The notes: generated from the sequence alone by a model not told the origin. A DNA stretch of 64,000 nt from CAKZYD01 sp039814715 (GCA_039814715.1 JBCCAR010000001.1:179160-243159); one strand, 5' to 3'. Counted from the first letter of the stretch, positions 53,754-62,388 are shown. Numbers and translations are program-made.

Positions 53754-54017
53754 ATGGATATCATCCGCCGAGATATTCTTGAAGCTGGCGCGAGGGGGGC
53801 GCTAAGACAGCGCCGCCCAAAAGCGATGTCCGATAAAGAAATTATTCGGCGCATTACCACACTCGGATACACGCAAGACCTTTTGATCGAGGAATGGCGG
53901 CGTCGTGGACGCCTGAAATTCGACCATGAGGGCCGGCCAATCATTCCAGACTACCGCCCATCCGATATGTTCTTTTTCGATCACGGCTATGATGTCCTCC
54001 CGGGAGAAGGTCAATGA
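53754..54017 (+). CDS. small hypothetical protein before the portal
   Basis: 87 residues from ATG 53754; the frame extends upstream but that part overlaps the preceding gene. Basic helical start MDIIRRDILEAGARGALRQRR, then SDKEIIRRITTLGYTQDLLIEEWRRRGRL. Its stop overlaps the portal ATG (ATGA). No known domain; the HTH-like IIRRITTLGYT segment might bind DNA. Confidence 0.65.
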   Translation: MDIIRRDILEAGARGALRQRRPKAMSDKEIIRRITTLGYTQDLLIEEWRRRGRLKFDHEGRPIIPDYRPSDMFFFDHGYDVLPGEGQ

Positions 54018-55414
54018 GCCGCCTCGAAACATTTATTGATATAATGGCAAAGCGTATGGGTTTCGAACGGCTTTCCGCGATCAAATCTGCATCATCATCG
54101 GCACGCTGGTCTGGCAATCCGGGCCTAAGCCACATGAACATTGCAGCGGGCCAAAACCCTAAAGCTGGCAACCGTGCCGCACAGCAAGCTGTAAACTCAC
54201 CAATCGCCGCATCGATGCGGCGCGGCTTTACAGCGGCCACAGTCGGGACTGGTTTTAAAGCGGAGCCTCTTCACGCATCCGAACGAATGCGAGCTCGCGT
54301 TGGCTTGCTGTGGGCAGAAACTGCAAAAGAGCTGGAGATTTCTGGCCTGGATTTCAACACGCTCCTCTCAACCACTGCCGGCAGCATTTTTATGCGCGGG
54401 GAAGCCATCTGGCGACGCGTGATTGTGGATGATACCGGCCGTTATGCTCGACTGAAAATACAAGTGATCCCATCATCGCAAATGCCAATCTCAGAAACAC
54501 GCCAGCTCCAGGGTAGCGCATTTATCCTTCACGGCATTGAATTTGATGCGATAGGTAGGCCTGTGGCGTATCATATCCTGCCGCGAGCACCCCAACACCT
54601 GCTACCTCCGCTAGCGCAAAAGCCAATTCGACTTAACGCCCGAGAAATTGCATTTGCTGCACATAGACTTGAGCCCGGACAAACCCGCGGCCTTTCCATT
54701 TTGGGGCCGGCGCTACCTACCATTAACGAGCTCGAAGCTCTTAATGAAAACGCCCTTGCAAAACACCGCCTTGGCTCTGCCCTAACAGTGTTTATCAGAG
54801 ATGCCGACGGCAGTTCCATCAATGAACAAATCTTTGAGAAAGATGCTCAGACTGGTGAGTACGTTGTGCATCCCGGACAGGCAAATGTTTTGCGGCCTGG
54901 CCAAGACGTCGAAATTCCAAACGGGCCCAATACAGGCGATTATCAGCAGGTCGCAAAAACACTTTTGCGTCAGGCATCGAGCGCCGTTGGTTTGAGCCCC
55001 TATCAAGTCGATGGGGACCTGTCCGACGCCAACTACTCGTCCCTGCGCGCAGGCCGCCTCGAGCACTTGAGATTTGTCGAACAATTTCAGCAAAGTGTTC
55101 TAATCAATCAACTCTGCAACACTGTCTGGGCATGGTTCATTGACGTTGAAATTTTAAATGGACGCCTTCCTGCAGGCCAAAGAGACGAGCTTTTGAAAGT
55201 ACGATGGATACCTCCACGCGCCGAGAGCATCGACCCGCAAAAAGACGCTAACGCAGACGAAGTCTTGTTGCGCAACCGACTACGCTCGCGATCAGAGCTT
55301 ATATCCGAGCGCGGCGGAAGCATCGAACAAGTGGACCAAGATTTTGGCGCAGATCGCTACTTCGCCACAACACAGCCAAGGGCAAGGGAGGCCTCAGATG
55401 ACAGTGAAGATTGA
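54014..55414 (+). CDS. phage portal protein (lambda gpB family)
   Basis: 466 residues with lambda-family portal features: NSPIAASMRRGFTAATVGTGFKAEP, LLSTTAGSIFMRGEAIWRRV, GRPVAYHILPRAP, TRGLSILGPALPTINELEALNENALAKHRLGSA and the C-terminal SAVGLSPYQVDGDLSDANYSSLRAG. It forms the dodecameric DNA entry ring at the capsid vertex. It overlaps both neighbours (4 bp upstream, 17 bp downstream). Confidence 0.94.
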   Translation: MSRLETFIDIMAKRMGFERLSAIKSASSSARWSGNPGLSHMNIAAGQNPKAGNRAAQQAVNSPIAASMRRGFTAATVGTGFKAEPLHASERMRARVGLLWAETAKELEISGLDFNTLLSTTAGSIFMRGEAIWRRVIVDDTGRYARLKIQVIPSSQMPISETRQLQGSAFILHGIEFDAIGRPVAYHILPRAPQHLLPPLAQKPIRLNAREIAFAAHRLEPGQTRGLSILGPALPTINELEALNENALAKHRLGSALTVFIRDADGSSINEQIFEKDAQTGEYVVHPGQANVLRPGQDVEIPNGPNTGDYQQVAKTLLRQASSAVGLSPYQVDGDLSDANYSSLRAGRLEHLRFVEQFQQSVLINQLCNTVWAWFIDVEILNGRLPAGQRDELLKVRWIPPRAESIDPQKDANADEVLLRNRLRSRSELISERGGSIEQVDQDFGADRYFATTQPRAREASDDSED

Positions 55415-57197
55415 GGCACCCCTGACACCGCGTTCACTGAACGAACAGGCTGGAACCGTCGATTGTGTCTTTGCGAGCGGCCAAGTATTTCCCCACGCCT
55501 TCGCTGATATTGGCAACTGCCTCGCGCAATTAGCCACAGATACCAAAGCAATCAAAACAGACAGATTTCATGGTGCACCAGTGCTGAAAGACCATGATAC
55601 GAGCAGCGTGAACGGTATTGTTGGCACTGTCCTGTCATCGCGGTCTGAAGGTGGCAAAGCTATCGCGACTATTAAAATTCATGACGAAGAAACCCTAGCC
55701 AAGGTCAAGGCTGGACAATTCCGAAATGTAAGCATTGGCCTGCGCCTAATTAACTTTTCCGATAGCCAGCAAAACGATGGAACCACCGTACGTCGGCTGA
55801 CTGAATATGAGCCGTACGAATTATCCCTAGTTGTTACGCCAGCTGACCCTGGCGCCGTAATCCTCTCATCACATGGAGCAAATCAAATGAAGACCCAAGC
55901 AACCCAAAAACAGCCGCAGCTACAGACGGCGGCAGCCACAGAACAAGAATTGCACAACATCGCAATGGCAGCCGCTCTACCCAACCAGTCAGAATGGGTA
56001 CAGACACAGCTGACAGCAAACGCTACCTGCGAATTTGCTTTAACGGCGGCTCAAAACGCAATGCGCGCGGCACCACCCAAACCAATCATCCAGACCGCCT
56101 CACAAGTGGCGCCTGCACTATCGACTGTAGGAGTTGATCACGAAGACCCTGAAGAAAAGCGGAAGCGCATGGCGGCTGGAGTATATTTTGGCATCCATCG
56201 TGACCAAAAGCCGGATGACGCGGCGCGAGAGTATATCGGCCTTACCTTACAGGGATACGGGCGGGAGATGGCCGCCGCGCGAGGCAATAATCCGAACACA
56301 ATGAGCCCGAATGATCTCTATCAATTAAGTATGACAACGTCAGATTTACCATTCCTGCTGCAGGAAACAGGAAACCGCACTGCGCGAGCAGGATATGAGA
56401 GTGTGGAAGACGGGATTCTGTCTGTCTCACGCGAGCTCGCCCCGTCACCTGACTATAAGCCATATAAGCGGCTTTCATGGGCGTCTGGTGAATTCTATCA
56501 CCCCAAGACTGAAGCTGGTGAGTATCGATCATCGGTCATTCGAGAGGCCAAAACCTCTCTCCAAGTAAAAGAGTACGGTGATATCGGGCTTTTCACTCGG
56601 CAAATGTTCTGGAATGACGACTTAGGTGTCTTGGATGATTATGCTCGGCGCAAAGGCGTAGAATCTCGCACGAGGATGAACCAGATCGCAGCAGACACGA
56701 TCACCGCAAACACTGGAGCCGGCCCAGTGGTTGAGGACGGCAAGACGATGTTTCATTCAGATCATAACAATCTAGACGAAACACCTGGAACAATTGATTT
56801 TGAAGCGATTGACCGCGCCCGCAAGACGATGCGTCGTACAAAAGACTTGGCTGAACAACTCATCGCAGCACGGCCGTCCCTAGTTGTGGTGCCGCCGGAA
56901 CTAGAGAGCATAGCGGAGCAAAAATTAGCCGCTATCCGCCCCGCGACGACAGATGACGTTAACCCGTTCAGCAGTCTTCGACTGATTGTCGACCCGTTCC
57001 TCACAGACCCCAACGCTTGGTACGTTGTGGCGGAGAATATTACAGGACTTGAACATGCCTTTTTAGCAGGATCGGAAGGCCCTCAAATTGAGACCGCGGA
57101 AGATTTCGAGACTGGTGGCATAAAAATTCGCGCACATTTGGATTTTGGCATTGGTGTTTCTGATTTTCGTGGCTGGTACCGGAATCCTGGAGCGTAA
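55398..57197 (+). CDS. prohead protease-major capsid fusion (Mu gpT-like)
   Basis: 599 residues from ATG 55398. Residues about 1-165 are a prohead serine-type protease (FHGAPVLKDHDTSSVNGIVG with the likely catalytic His, and FRNVSIGLRLI with the Ser). A Gln/Thr-rich linker (about 170-260) may be scaffold. The rest is a Mu gpT-like HK97-fold capsid protein (EYGDIGLFTRQMFWNDDLGVLDDYARRKG, KTMFHSDHNNLDE, LVVVPPELESIAEQKL, DPFLTDPNAWYVVAE). Fused protease-scaffold-capsid genes are known in phages and satellites. Processing should free the capsid subunit. It gives the element its own shell. Confidence 0.92.
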   Translation: MTVKIEAPLTPRSLNEQAGTVDCVFASGQVFPHAFADIGNCLAQLATDTKAIKTDRFHGAPVLKDHDTSSVNGIVGTVLSSRSEGGKAIATIKIHDEETLAKVKAGQFRNVSIGLRLINFSDSQQNDGTTVRRLTEYEPYELSLVVTPADPGAVILSSHGANQMKTQATQKQPQLQTAAATEQELHNIAMAAALPNQSEWVQTQLTANATCEFALTAAQNAMRAAPPKPIIQTASQVAPALSTVGVDHEDPEEKRKRMAAGVYFGIHRDQKPDDAAREYIGLTLQGYGREMAAARGNNPNTMSPNDLYQLSMTTSDLPFLLQETGNRTARAGYESVEDGILSVSRELAPSPDYKPYKRLSWASGEFYHPKTEAGEYRSSVIREAKTSLQVKEYGDIGLFTRQMFWNDDLGVLDDYARRKGVESRTRMNQIAADTITANTGAGPVVEDGKTMFHSDHNNLDETPGTIDFEAIDRARKTMRRTKDLAEQLIAARPSLVVVPPELESIAEQKLAAIRPATTDDVNPFSSLRLIVDPFLTDPNAWYVVAENITGLEHAFLAGSEGPQIETAEDFETGGIKIRAHLDFGIGVSDFRGWYRNPGA

Positions 57198-57199
57198 TT

Positions 57200-57406
57200 A
57201 TGGAAACGATTGAAGACCTATTACGCGCCCGCCGGGGCCTCGAAGAAGCAATCGCAACAGGTGCAACCAAGGTCCGCGTGAACGGGCACGAAGTACACTA
57301 TGCAACCCACGACGAAATGCAGGCGCGCTTGACCTGGCTAAACCAGAGAATCGGTGACCGCAAAACGATTGGCCCAATAGCGCCAATTTCAACTAGCGGA
57401 TATTGA
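57200..57406 (+). CDS. gpW-like head-tail connector
   Basis: 68 residues matching the gpW plan: helix (IEDLLRARRGLEEAIATG), beta hairpin (TKVRVNGHEVHYATHDEM) and second helix (LTWLNQRIGDRK). gpW closes the portal and makes the site for tail attachment. It starts 2 bp after the capsid gene and ends the structural operon before the terminator. Confidence 0.85.
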   Translation: METIEDLLRARRGLEEAIATGATKVRVNGHEVHYATHDEMQARLTWLNQRIGDRKTIGPIAPISTSGY

Positions 57407-57432
57407 GATAGGGGGCCTTTCTGAGCGATAGC

Positions 57433-57502
57433 GCGCGGCTGTCGCAAACCCTGGCAGGGTGCCCCCTGGAAAAATGTCGACCCTGCCAGGCCCGCGCTTT
57501 TT
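57433..57502 (+). terminator. terminator of the satellite structural operon
   Basis: CCTGGCAGGG (57450-57459) pairs with CCCTGCCAGG (57481-57490), outer GCGCGG with CCGCGC, followed by TTTTT at 57498-57502. A second inverted repeat ACCCCGT/ACGGGGT (57507-57535) next to it may be an operator for the integrase promoter. Confidence 0.7.
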
Positions 57503-57590
57503 CTGCACCCCGTACGAAAGTGGATTTTACGGGGTAGATTGACGGTAGGCGCAGACTTACGTTGAGAAAGTCTCAATTGAGGATGATCAC

Positions 57591-57779
57591 ATGAATGCAG
57601 GCAAGCCAAAGCGAAGCAACTTCAAACAGTCAGATGTGACGCGCGTTTTGAAGGGGGCGGAAAAAGCTGGTTTGAAGCCGGAAAGCGCCCAAATTGAACA
57701 GGATGGTTCTATTCGCGTGTTCTTTGCCGGAAGCACTCAAAAGTCTCGAAACCCCTGGGATGAGGCGTTCCAACAGTGA
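57591..57779 (+). CDS. small protein paired with integrase
   Basis: 62 residues: SNFKQSDVTRVLKGAEKAGLKPESAQIEQDGSIRVFF. Small proteins of this wording frequently precede integrases in alphaproteobacterial elements. An excisionase or integrase cofactor role is inferred, without an HTH being evident. Its TGA overlaps the integrase GTG. Confidence 0.7.
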   Translation: MNAGKPKRSNFKQSDVTRVLKGAEKAGLKPESAQIEQDGSIRVFFAGSTQKSRNPWDEAFQQ

Positions 57780-58876
57780 AGAGGCGCGCCTTACCCAAAT
57801 ATGTTTCCGCCTATCGCGATCGGCATGGAAAAGTCCGCTACAGGTACCGCCGAAAGGGACAGAAGGACCATCATTTCAAGTCTAAGGCGGGGACCACAGA
57901 ATGGGTTGCTGAGTACCAAGCGTGCATTGATGGAACGCTAGCCCATACTATTGTGCCAGGAGAAGACAGAATTGACCCTGCCTCACTTGAAGCGGCAATT
58001 ATTCGATATTACCAATCTCAACAATTCAAAGCGCTAAGAGAGATTACGAAAAAGACATACCGCACCAATATCGAATGGCTCCGTGCAAGGTTTGGCCCAC
58101 TTCCCATCGCTGAAATGCGCCCAAAGCACGTCAAGAAAATCATGAGTGAACGAGCGGACACGCCTACCCAGGCTAACAAGACGCTGAAGATGATGAAGCT
58201 GATTGTGAGTACGGCAATAGACGATGAAATGATAACGCATGACCCCACTGCGGGCGTGAAACCATTCAAAATCGCTGGAGACGGTTACCACAGCTGGACT
58301 GAGCAAGAGATTTTACAGTTTGAAACAAGGTTCAAAACCGGCACGAAAGAGCGCTTGGCAATGGCCCTACTGCTCTTCACAGCCCAGCGTCGCTCAGATG
58401 TGGTGCGCATGGGCTGGCAGCATATTTCCTTAGATGGCATCAGGGTAACTCAACAAAAAACTGGCGCCGAATTGATACTGCCTATCCACCCGGCACTTGC
58501 AGAAATCCTGGCACAAACGTCAAAAACAAACCTGACAATCTTGATTACTGAATACGGTCGCCCTTACACCTCGAACGGGTTTGGGAACTGGTTTGCCAAA
58601 GCTTGCAAGCGCGCCGGCATACCGCAGTGCAGCTCCCACGGCTTGAGAAAAGCGGCCGCCCGCCGCCTTGCCGAAGCTGGGGCAACAGCGCATGAAATCA
58701 TGGCCGTCACCGGTCATCAATCCGTGGCGGAGGTGACCCGATATACAAAAGCAGCGGAACAAGCCGCGATGGCAAGGCGCGCAATGACGCTTGTTTCTGA
58801 TCAAAAAAGTAATGGAAAAATGGCGAACCCAGTCAAAAAGGTTCGCCAAAAAAACGCCCAAGACATTGAAAATTAA
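57776..58876 (+). CDS. int: satellite tyrosine integrase
   Basis: 366 residues, GTG start overlapping the preceding stop (GTGA). A short basic arm domain (PKYVSAYRDRHGKVRYRYRRKGQKDHHFKS) is followed by a core-binding domain (about 75-160) and a catalytic domain with TAQRRSDVVRMGW (Arg), QKTGAELILP (Lys), SSHGLRKAAARRLAE (HxxR), VTGHQSVAEV (His) and TRYTKAA (Tyr). The gene ends 18 bp before the tRNA-Ile2 attachment repeat, as expected for a tRNA-targeting integrase. Confidence 0.95.
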   Translation: MKRRALPKYVSAYRDRHGKVRYRYRRKGQKDHHFKSKAGTTEWVAEYQACIDGTLAHTIVPGEDRIDPASLEAAIIRYYQSQQFKALREITKKTYRTNIEWLRARFGPLPIAEMRPKHVKKIMSERADTPTQANKTLKMMKLIVSTAIDDEMITHDPTAGVKPFKIAGDGYHSWTEQEILQFETRFKTGTKERLAMALLLFTAQRRSDVVRMGWQHISLDGIRVTQQKTGAELILPIHPALAEILAQTSKTNLTILITEYGRPYTSNGFGNWFAKACKRAGIPQCSSHGLRKAAARRLAEAGATAHEIMAVTGHQSVAEVTRYTKAAEQAAMARRAMTLVSDQKSNGKMANPVKKVRQKNAQDIEN

Positions 58877-58893
58877 GGGGAATATTATGAAAG

Positions 58894-58910
58894 ATGGTAG
58901 GCCCGGAGGG
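58894..58910. repeat. attR of the satellite
   Basis: ATGGTAGGCCCGGAGGG, identical to 47984-48000. It spans the encoded CCA end, acceptor strand and part of the T arm of the tRNA, so integration leaves the tRNA intact. Confidence 0.88.
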
Positions 58911-58971
58911 ACTCGAACCCCCAACCAAGCCGTTATGAGCGGCCTGCTCTAACCAATTGAGCTACGGGCCC
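58895..58971 (-). tRNA. tRNA-Ile2 (anticodon CAU)
   Basis: 77-nt cloverleaf: acceptor GGGCCCG/CGGGCCT, D arm GCTC-AATTGGTTA-GAGC, anticodon arm GGCCG-CTCATAA-CGGCT with anticodon CAT, T arm with TTCGAGT, encoded CCA. AGAGCAGGC and CTCATAA in this arrangement are those of the lysidine-modified isoleucine tRNA rather than of initiator Met. An elongator Met identity cannot be fully excluded. Confidence 0.9.
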
Positions 58972-59096
58972 GCATGCGAGGTGCTTGCAAGCTGAGCGTG
59001 GTTTTAGCAAGGCTTGTTGTGGGTATAAAGCCCCAATTCATACAGGCGCTCAATCGCTGCTGACGCCGGAGCGCTGGGGCGTACTCTGCGTCGATG

Positions 59097-59768
59097 TCAT
59101 CTTTCTTTATCTGCTTTGCGCGGACGCCCAGGCTTGCCTGGGCTGACGGTCTTGCCCAAACGTTTTTCAAGCGCGCCTATAAACGCGTCGCTCCCCAGCG
59201 GACGGCCAGTGCGCAGATGCATCTCTAGGCGCTTGGCCATAGCCTCATCCATACCCCCATCCAACAAAGCAGACCAATCTCCTATACGCTCTGAAAGGGG
59301 AGCAAGCGTGGTGACACCATCGCTCACCCCCTCCAGATGCGCACGCGCGGAGGACCAGGGCCAATCGCGCGCCCGCGCCACCATTCCGGCTGCCGCCGGG
59401 TTCAGCGCCACATAGCGCGCGCAGGCGATGAGATGATCTTCATCCATGGGAAAACTATGAAACCGCTCTTGCCACAAATGCCCGCGCCAGCCCTCGCGAA
59501 AATTGATATGCCGCGTATAGCGCCGATGTGTTTCGCCCAGCGTGCCCCGCAGGCCGTCACTTTCCCTTGGGGTCAAAATGAGATGAACGTGATTGGGCAT
59601 GAGACAATAAGCCCAGATCTGCGTCTCCGCTTTACAAGCCCATTCCCGCAGCAAATCAAGATAGACCCGATAATCATCATCGCAGAAAAACACCGGCTCA
59701 CGCCGATTACCCCGCTGCGTGACATGATGCGGATGACCAGGAACAACAAGACGAGGAAGGCGCGGCAT
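59097..59768 (-). CDS. REP-associated tyrosine transposase (RAYT, Y1/IS200-like)
   Basis: 223 residues. HUH motif region MPNHVHLILTP (about 57-67), opening PRLVVPGHPHHVTQRGNRREPVFF, catalytic Tyr in the helix ECAREY-like segment (ACARYVALNPAAAGMV), and WPWSSARAHL. A lysine/proline-rich tail (KPGRPRKADKER) follows. RAYTs are single-copy domesticated transposases that process REP palindromes. CTATATACTGTCCC repeats begin 32 bp upstream of its start and recur inverted at 61979 and 62044. Confidence 0.92.
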   Translation of the reverse strand: MPRLPRLVVPGHPHHVTQRGNRREPVFFCDDDYRVYLDLLREWACKAETQIWAYCLMPNHVHLILTPRESDGLRGTLGETHRRYTRHINFREGWRGHLWQERFHSFPMDEDHLIACARYVALNPAAAGMVARARDWPWSSARAHLEGVSDGVTTLAPLSERIGDWSALLDGGMDEAMAKRLEMHLRTGRPLGSDAFIGALEKRLGKTVSPGKPGRPRKADKER

Positions 59769-59800
59769 GCTCTACGCCTATCACTCTTTGCGTCATAAAT

Positions 59801-59865
59801 CTATATACTGTCCCCCGATTTGGAGTCCCCCGATTTGGATAGTCCCCCGATTTTGCCCGATTTTC
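59801..59865. repeat. REP-like repeats upstream of RAYT
   Basis: CTATATACTGTCCC (59801-59814) leads into GTCCCCCGATTT repeated at 59810, 59825 and 59842 with a degenerate fourth. The first motif is the reverse complement of GGGACAGTATATAG at 61979. Confidence 0.75.
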
Positions 59866-59939
59866 GTGCTTGCTGCGTCCCAATATTCACATAGGATTCA
59901 AGAATGTCTAATTCAGTCTGACCTAAAGCAAGCGGCATT

Positions 59940-60731
59940 TTAAATCTCCTCGATTGCAAGACAACTGTAGAATTGCCGGCCTTGGACAATTATTTTGTCG
60001 ATATTGGCCAGCTGTTTTCGATTAAAAAACATTTTTAGTCGGACTTTTCCGACCATCTCAAAGACCCTGCAGGTCGGATTGGGAACGGATCTGGGCCGTT
60101 TACATTCCAAGATAGAAGTAATCTGGCCATCATCATTGGTTTTTATACCAACATCGTGCATATACGGATTTGTTGTTGGAGTCCGCGTACCCCACGGCGC
60201 CGGATACCTGACTAAAATATAGCCTTGGAGGTCTTCGCCCAGAACATCGAAATCAGACAATGTTAAATTGTCACGAATATTGGTGTACCGAGTCTTGAAT
60301 AAGCCATCCAAAGATGGCCTAGCAAAAGAGTCAACTGTCAAGCCTAAATGCGTGTAGTTTTTTACATTCCGTGTATATTCTTTTTCTATTGAGGCAGGTC
60401 TACCTGTCTCAATGTCTATGTCGTATGCGCCGCTAGTACAATATGGCGCATCGCAACCACCAGAGATATGGCGGGGTATATATCTGCGGTCATATTGAAT
60501 TCGAACGTTCTTATAAACGTCTCTTTCGGAATAGACCTGCTTGATTTCTGCATAGGGCCTTCCAGTTTGGTATTTCTGGCAGGCTGGATCCTCATTGAAC
60601 CACCTTTCTCGATAAATATCTGGTGCGCACTCAAACGCGAATAGCAGCGGCGCGGCACAAGCGATTAACAGGCTCCGCCACCTATTTGACTGGCGCAAAG
60701 GCTGAACTGGTTCTGTCCGGAAGCAATTCAT
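59940..60731 (-). CDS. hypothetical exported protein
   Basis: 263 residues from ATG 60731, or 284 from ATG 60794 which has AAGG 4 bp upstream; the shorter form puts a signal-like segment (WRSLLIACAAPLLFAF, then EC) nearer the N-terminus. The mature region is rich in Arg/Tyr with scattered cysteines (CDAPYC) and no known domain. Last of three minus-strand genes with a Sel1 lipoprotein and an HlyC-type protein. The function is not recognised. Confidence 0.65.
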   Translation of the reverse strand: MNCFRTEPVQPLRQSNRWRSLLIACAAPLLFAFECAPDIYRERWFNEDPACQKYQTGRPYAEIKQVYSERDVYKNVRIQYDRRYIPRHISGGCDAPYCTSGAYDIDIETGRPASIEKEYTRNVKNYTHLGLTVDSFARPSLDGLFKTRYTNIRDNLTLSDFDVLGEDLQGYILVRYPAPWGTRTPTTNPYMHDVGIKTNDDGQITSILECKRPRSVPNPTCRVFEMVGKVRLKMFFNRKQLANIDKIIVQGRQFYSCLAIEEI

Positions 60732-60818
60732 TTTAGGCTCGGTATCCTTGCTGAGACGAACAAAGAATGAGCAGTGTTCTGGCGTACAAACCATCAGGCC
60801 TTGTTGAAACTGTATTAG

Positions 60819-61280
60819 TCATTTTTCATTCTCTCTTGTTTCCTGCTCGCCACTTTGCTCATTCTGCAGAAGCTGTTTCAGTCTGTCCTTTGCTTCTTGG
60901 TGCCCCTCGCTTATCTCGCCAGAAGATCTTGGAACTCTTTGGCCCTTTGTCCCGCCGACCACAGATATCCCACTATCGATGCCATATTTTCGGCGGGCTG
61001 CTCGGCTGTACCAATACCGCGCTTCGCCAAGGTCGACCTCTGTGCCTAGACCCTCCTCGTAGGCGATCCCCAGACGGAATTGGGCCTCTTCAACACCATT
61101 TTTCGCCAGGCATCGATAATAGTCGAACAGTGCTGCCTCCTCCTCGTCAGCGCCACGCTCAACAGGGTAGCCAGCTTGTCCGTCTGGAAGCGCGTTAGAG
61201 CACTGCGGTCCAAATGGCGCGTAGGTGCAGCTTGTTGCACATAAGCCGACTACTATGACTAAAGCGGCTGATCTAACCAT
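60819..61280 (-). CDS. Sel1-repeat lipoprotein
   Basis: 153 residues. Lipoprotein signal MVRSAALVIVVGLCATSC with the lipidated Cys 18. One Sel1-like repeat (AQFRLGIAYEEGLGTEVDLGEARYWYSRAA), then a charged tail. Sel1 proteins are periplasmic scaffolds. It overlaps the HlyC-type gene by 8 bp, so the two are co-expressed. Confidence 0.8.
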   Translation of the reverse strand: MVRSAALVIVVGLCATSCTYAPFGPQCSNALPDGQAGYPVERGADEEEAALFDYYRCLAKNGVEEAQFRLGIAYEEGLGTEVDLGEARYWYSRAARRKYGIDSGISVVGGTKGQRVPRSSGEISEGHQEAKDRLKQLLQNEQSGEQETRENEK

Positions 61281-61752
61281 CGCTGCCCAGCTCCACCAGC
61301 TGTCGCTGTCCAGTGTCTGGATCGGTTTTATGGAACTTCACACGCCTATTTTTCAAAGCGGTGGAAAACAGTTCGGTCAGACACGCTTTGGCAAGATGAC
61401 CCTCTTCAGTGTCTTTGGGGATTACCAAATCTATCAACCAAAGACGGTCCCCCGACTTCCATTCGTCAGGCCTTAAACGAACAGCCGCGCCGTTTTCCGC
61501 GTCTGCAATAAGGCGTTTCTCCGTGTCCTCGCTGAGATAGGCCCACATGGCATAGCCGATGGGCTGTCCTTTGCCGCGAAAAACACGGTACTGCTCTAGC
61601 GTGACCGGCGGCAGCAGCATCCATTCCATATCGCCGAATGTGAAGTGCTTATGGGTTGGGCTTTGACTCAGCAGCCATGTCAACTCGCCTAGCATATGGC
61701 TGACGGTTGGTCTGGCTATATTAGGAGCGGATTCAGTTTGAGTGTCGGCCAT
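61273..61752 (-). CDS. HlyC-type toxin-activating lysine acyltransferase
   Basis: 159 residues from ATG 61752 (AGAGG 5 bp upstream). HlyC family pattern: LGELTWLLSQSPTHKHFTFGDMEWMLLPP with the catalytic His in SPTH, QYRVFRGKGQPIGYAMWAYLSEDTEKR and WKSGDRLWLIDLVIP with the catalytic Asp. HlyC proteins move a fatty acyl group from acyl-ACP to lysines of an RTX toxin. No RTX toxin or type I secretion gene is in this window. It may act on an adhesin or toxin elsewhere. Confidence 0.85.
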   Translation of the reverse strand: MADTQTESAPNIARPTVSHMLGELTWLLSQSPTHKHFTFGDMEWMLLPPVTLEQYRVFRGKGQPIGYAMWAYLSEDTEKRLIADAENGAAVRLRPDEWKSGDRLWLIDLVIPKDTEEGHLAKACLTELFSTALKNRRVKFHKTDPDTGQRQLVELGSDG

Positions 61753-61875
61753 TTGTACCTCTTGATTCAACCTATCTCTCCCCCATGGTCTTGCCAGCCT
61801 TCAATTCCGCTAAAAAATTCGCGACCGACGGGCTCTAAGATGACAGCCTGAACTCCGTCCCCCTTTAAAAGGAGA

Positions 61876-62056
61876 AATCCAGGGACCCGGAATCCAGGGA
61901 CCGGAATCCAGGGACCGGAATCCAGGGACCGGAATCCAGGGACCGGAATCCAGGGACGGAATCCAGGGACGGAATCCAGGGACAGTATATAGTTTTCCGC
62001 AAAATCCAGCAAAATCCAAAAATCCAGGGACAGAAAAATCCACGGACAGTATATAG
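61876..62056. repeat. tandem AATCCAGGGAC array with REP-like ends
   Basis: AATCCAGGGAC starts at 61876, 61891, 61905, 61919, 61933, 61947, 61960 and 61973 (period 15, 14 or 13), with a ninth copy at 62021. GGGACAGTATATAG at 61979 and GGACAGTATATAG at 62044 are inverted copies of the motif beside RAYT. The array is probably a product of RAYT activity or slippage. Confidence 0.85.
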
Positions 62057-62194
62057 TTTTCGACAAATCTGGGGATTAAATCGTCCCCTGGGATTAACGC
62101 TCAACGCCTTGATTTTTAGTGTCTTTCCCAAAATTTATGGTATTCTCTTTTGCAAGAAAGTGCGGTTTAGGGCTGTAAAAACTTGTAATTTATG

Positions 62195-62231
62195 GCTCCC
62201 TTTCAGCATTAGATTTGGGCTGAAAGGGAGC
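62195..62231. repeat. perfect 13-bp hairpin
   Basis: GCTCCCTTTCAGC and GCTGAAAGGGAGC around an 11-base loop. No T-run on either side. The gene-free region 62057-62388 holds this and one further hairpin; nothing else is supported there. Confidence 0.55.
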
Positions 62232-62322
62232 GTGTTAAGCGGCCACGCGACTTTCACGATGATGGCTCGGAAGACCATTTCCGCCATCTGATAGCTAGAG
62301 CGCTCAGACATTCATGCTGATC

Positions 62323-62351
62323 GCCCAGCAGCCTGAAAAAAACTGCTGGGC
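62323..62351 (-). terminator. hairpin downstream of rcdA
   Basis: GCCCAGCAG/CTGCTGGGC, 9 perfect pairs, 38 bp after the rcdA stop. On the rcdA strand the loop contains seven T. It is a possible terminator although the T-run is in the loop, not after the stem. Confidence 0.4.
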
Positions 62352-62388
62352 AGATAATAGCGAAGCGACGAAGGCGCTGCCGCTGACC

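Larger units (their letters stand above)
47984..58910 (+). mobile_element. integrated capsid-forming phage satellite (cf-PICI-like), 10.9 kb
   Basis: Bounded by a perfect 17-bp direct repeat identical to the 3' end of tRNA-Ile2, with the integrase beside the tRNA. All supported genes are on the plus strand. Modules in order: SF3 helicase and iteron-like origin, gpZ-like protein, cos candidate, small and large terminase, small unknowns, portal, protease-capsid fusion, gpW-like connector, terminator, small protein and integrase. There are no tail tube, tape measure, fibre, lysis or repressor genes. Satellites that build their own capsid and borrow tails have this content. A decayed prophage or a tail-less domesticated particle is the alternative. 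Confidence 0.75.

Noticed and set aside
61767..62066. 99-residue ORF with PGFRSLDSGPWIP repeats
   Set aside because: It is the translation of the tandem AATCCAGGGAC array in one frame and has counterparts in the other frames.
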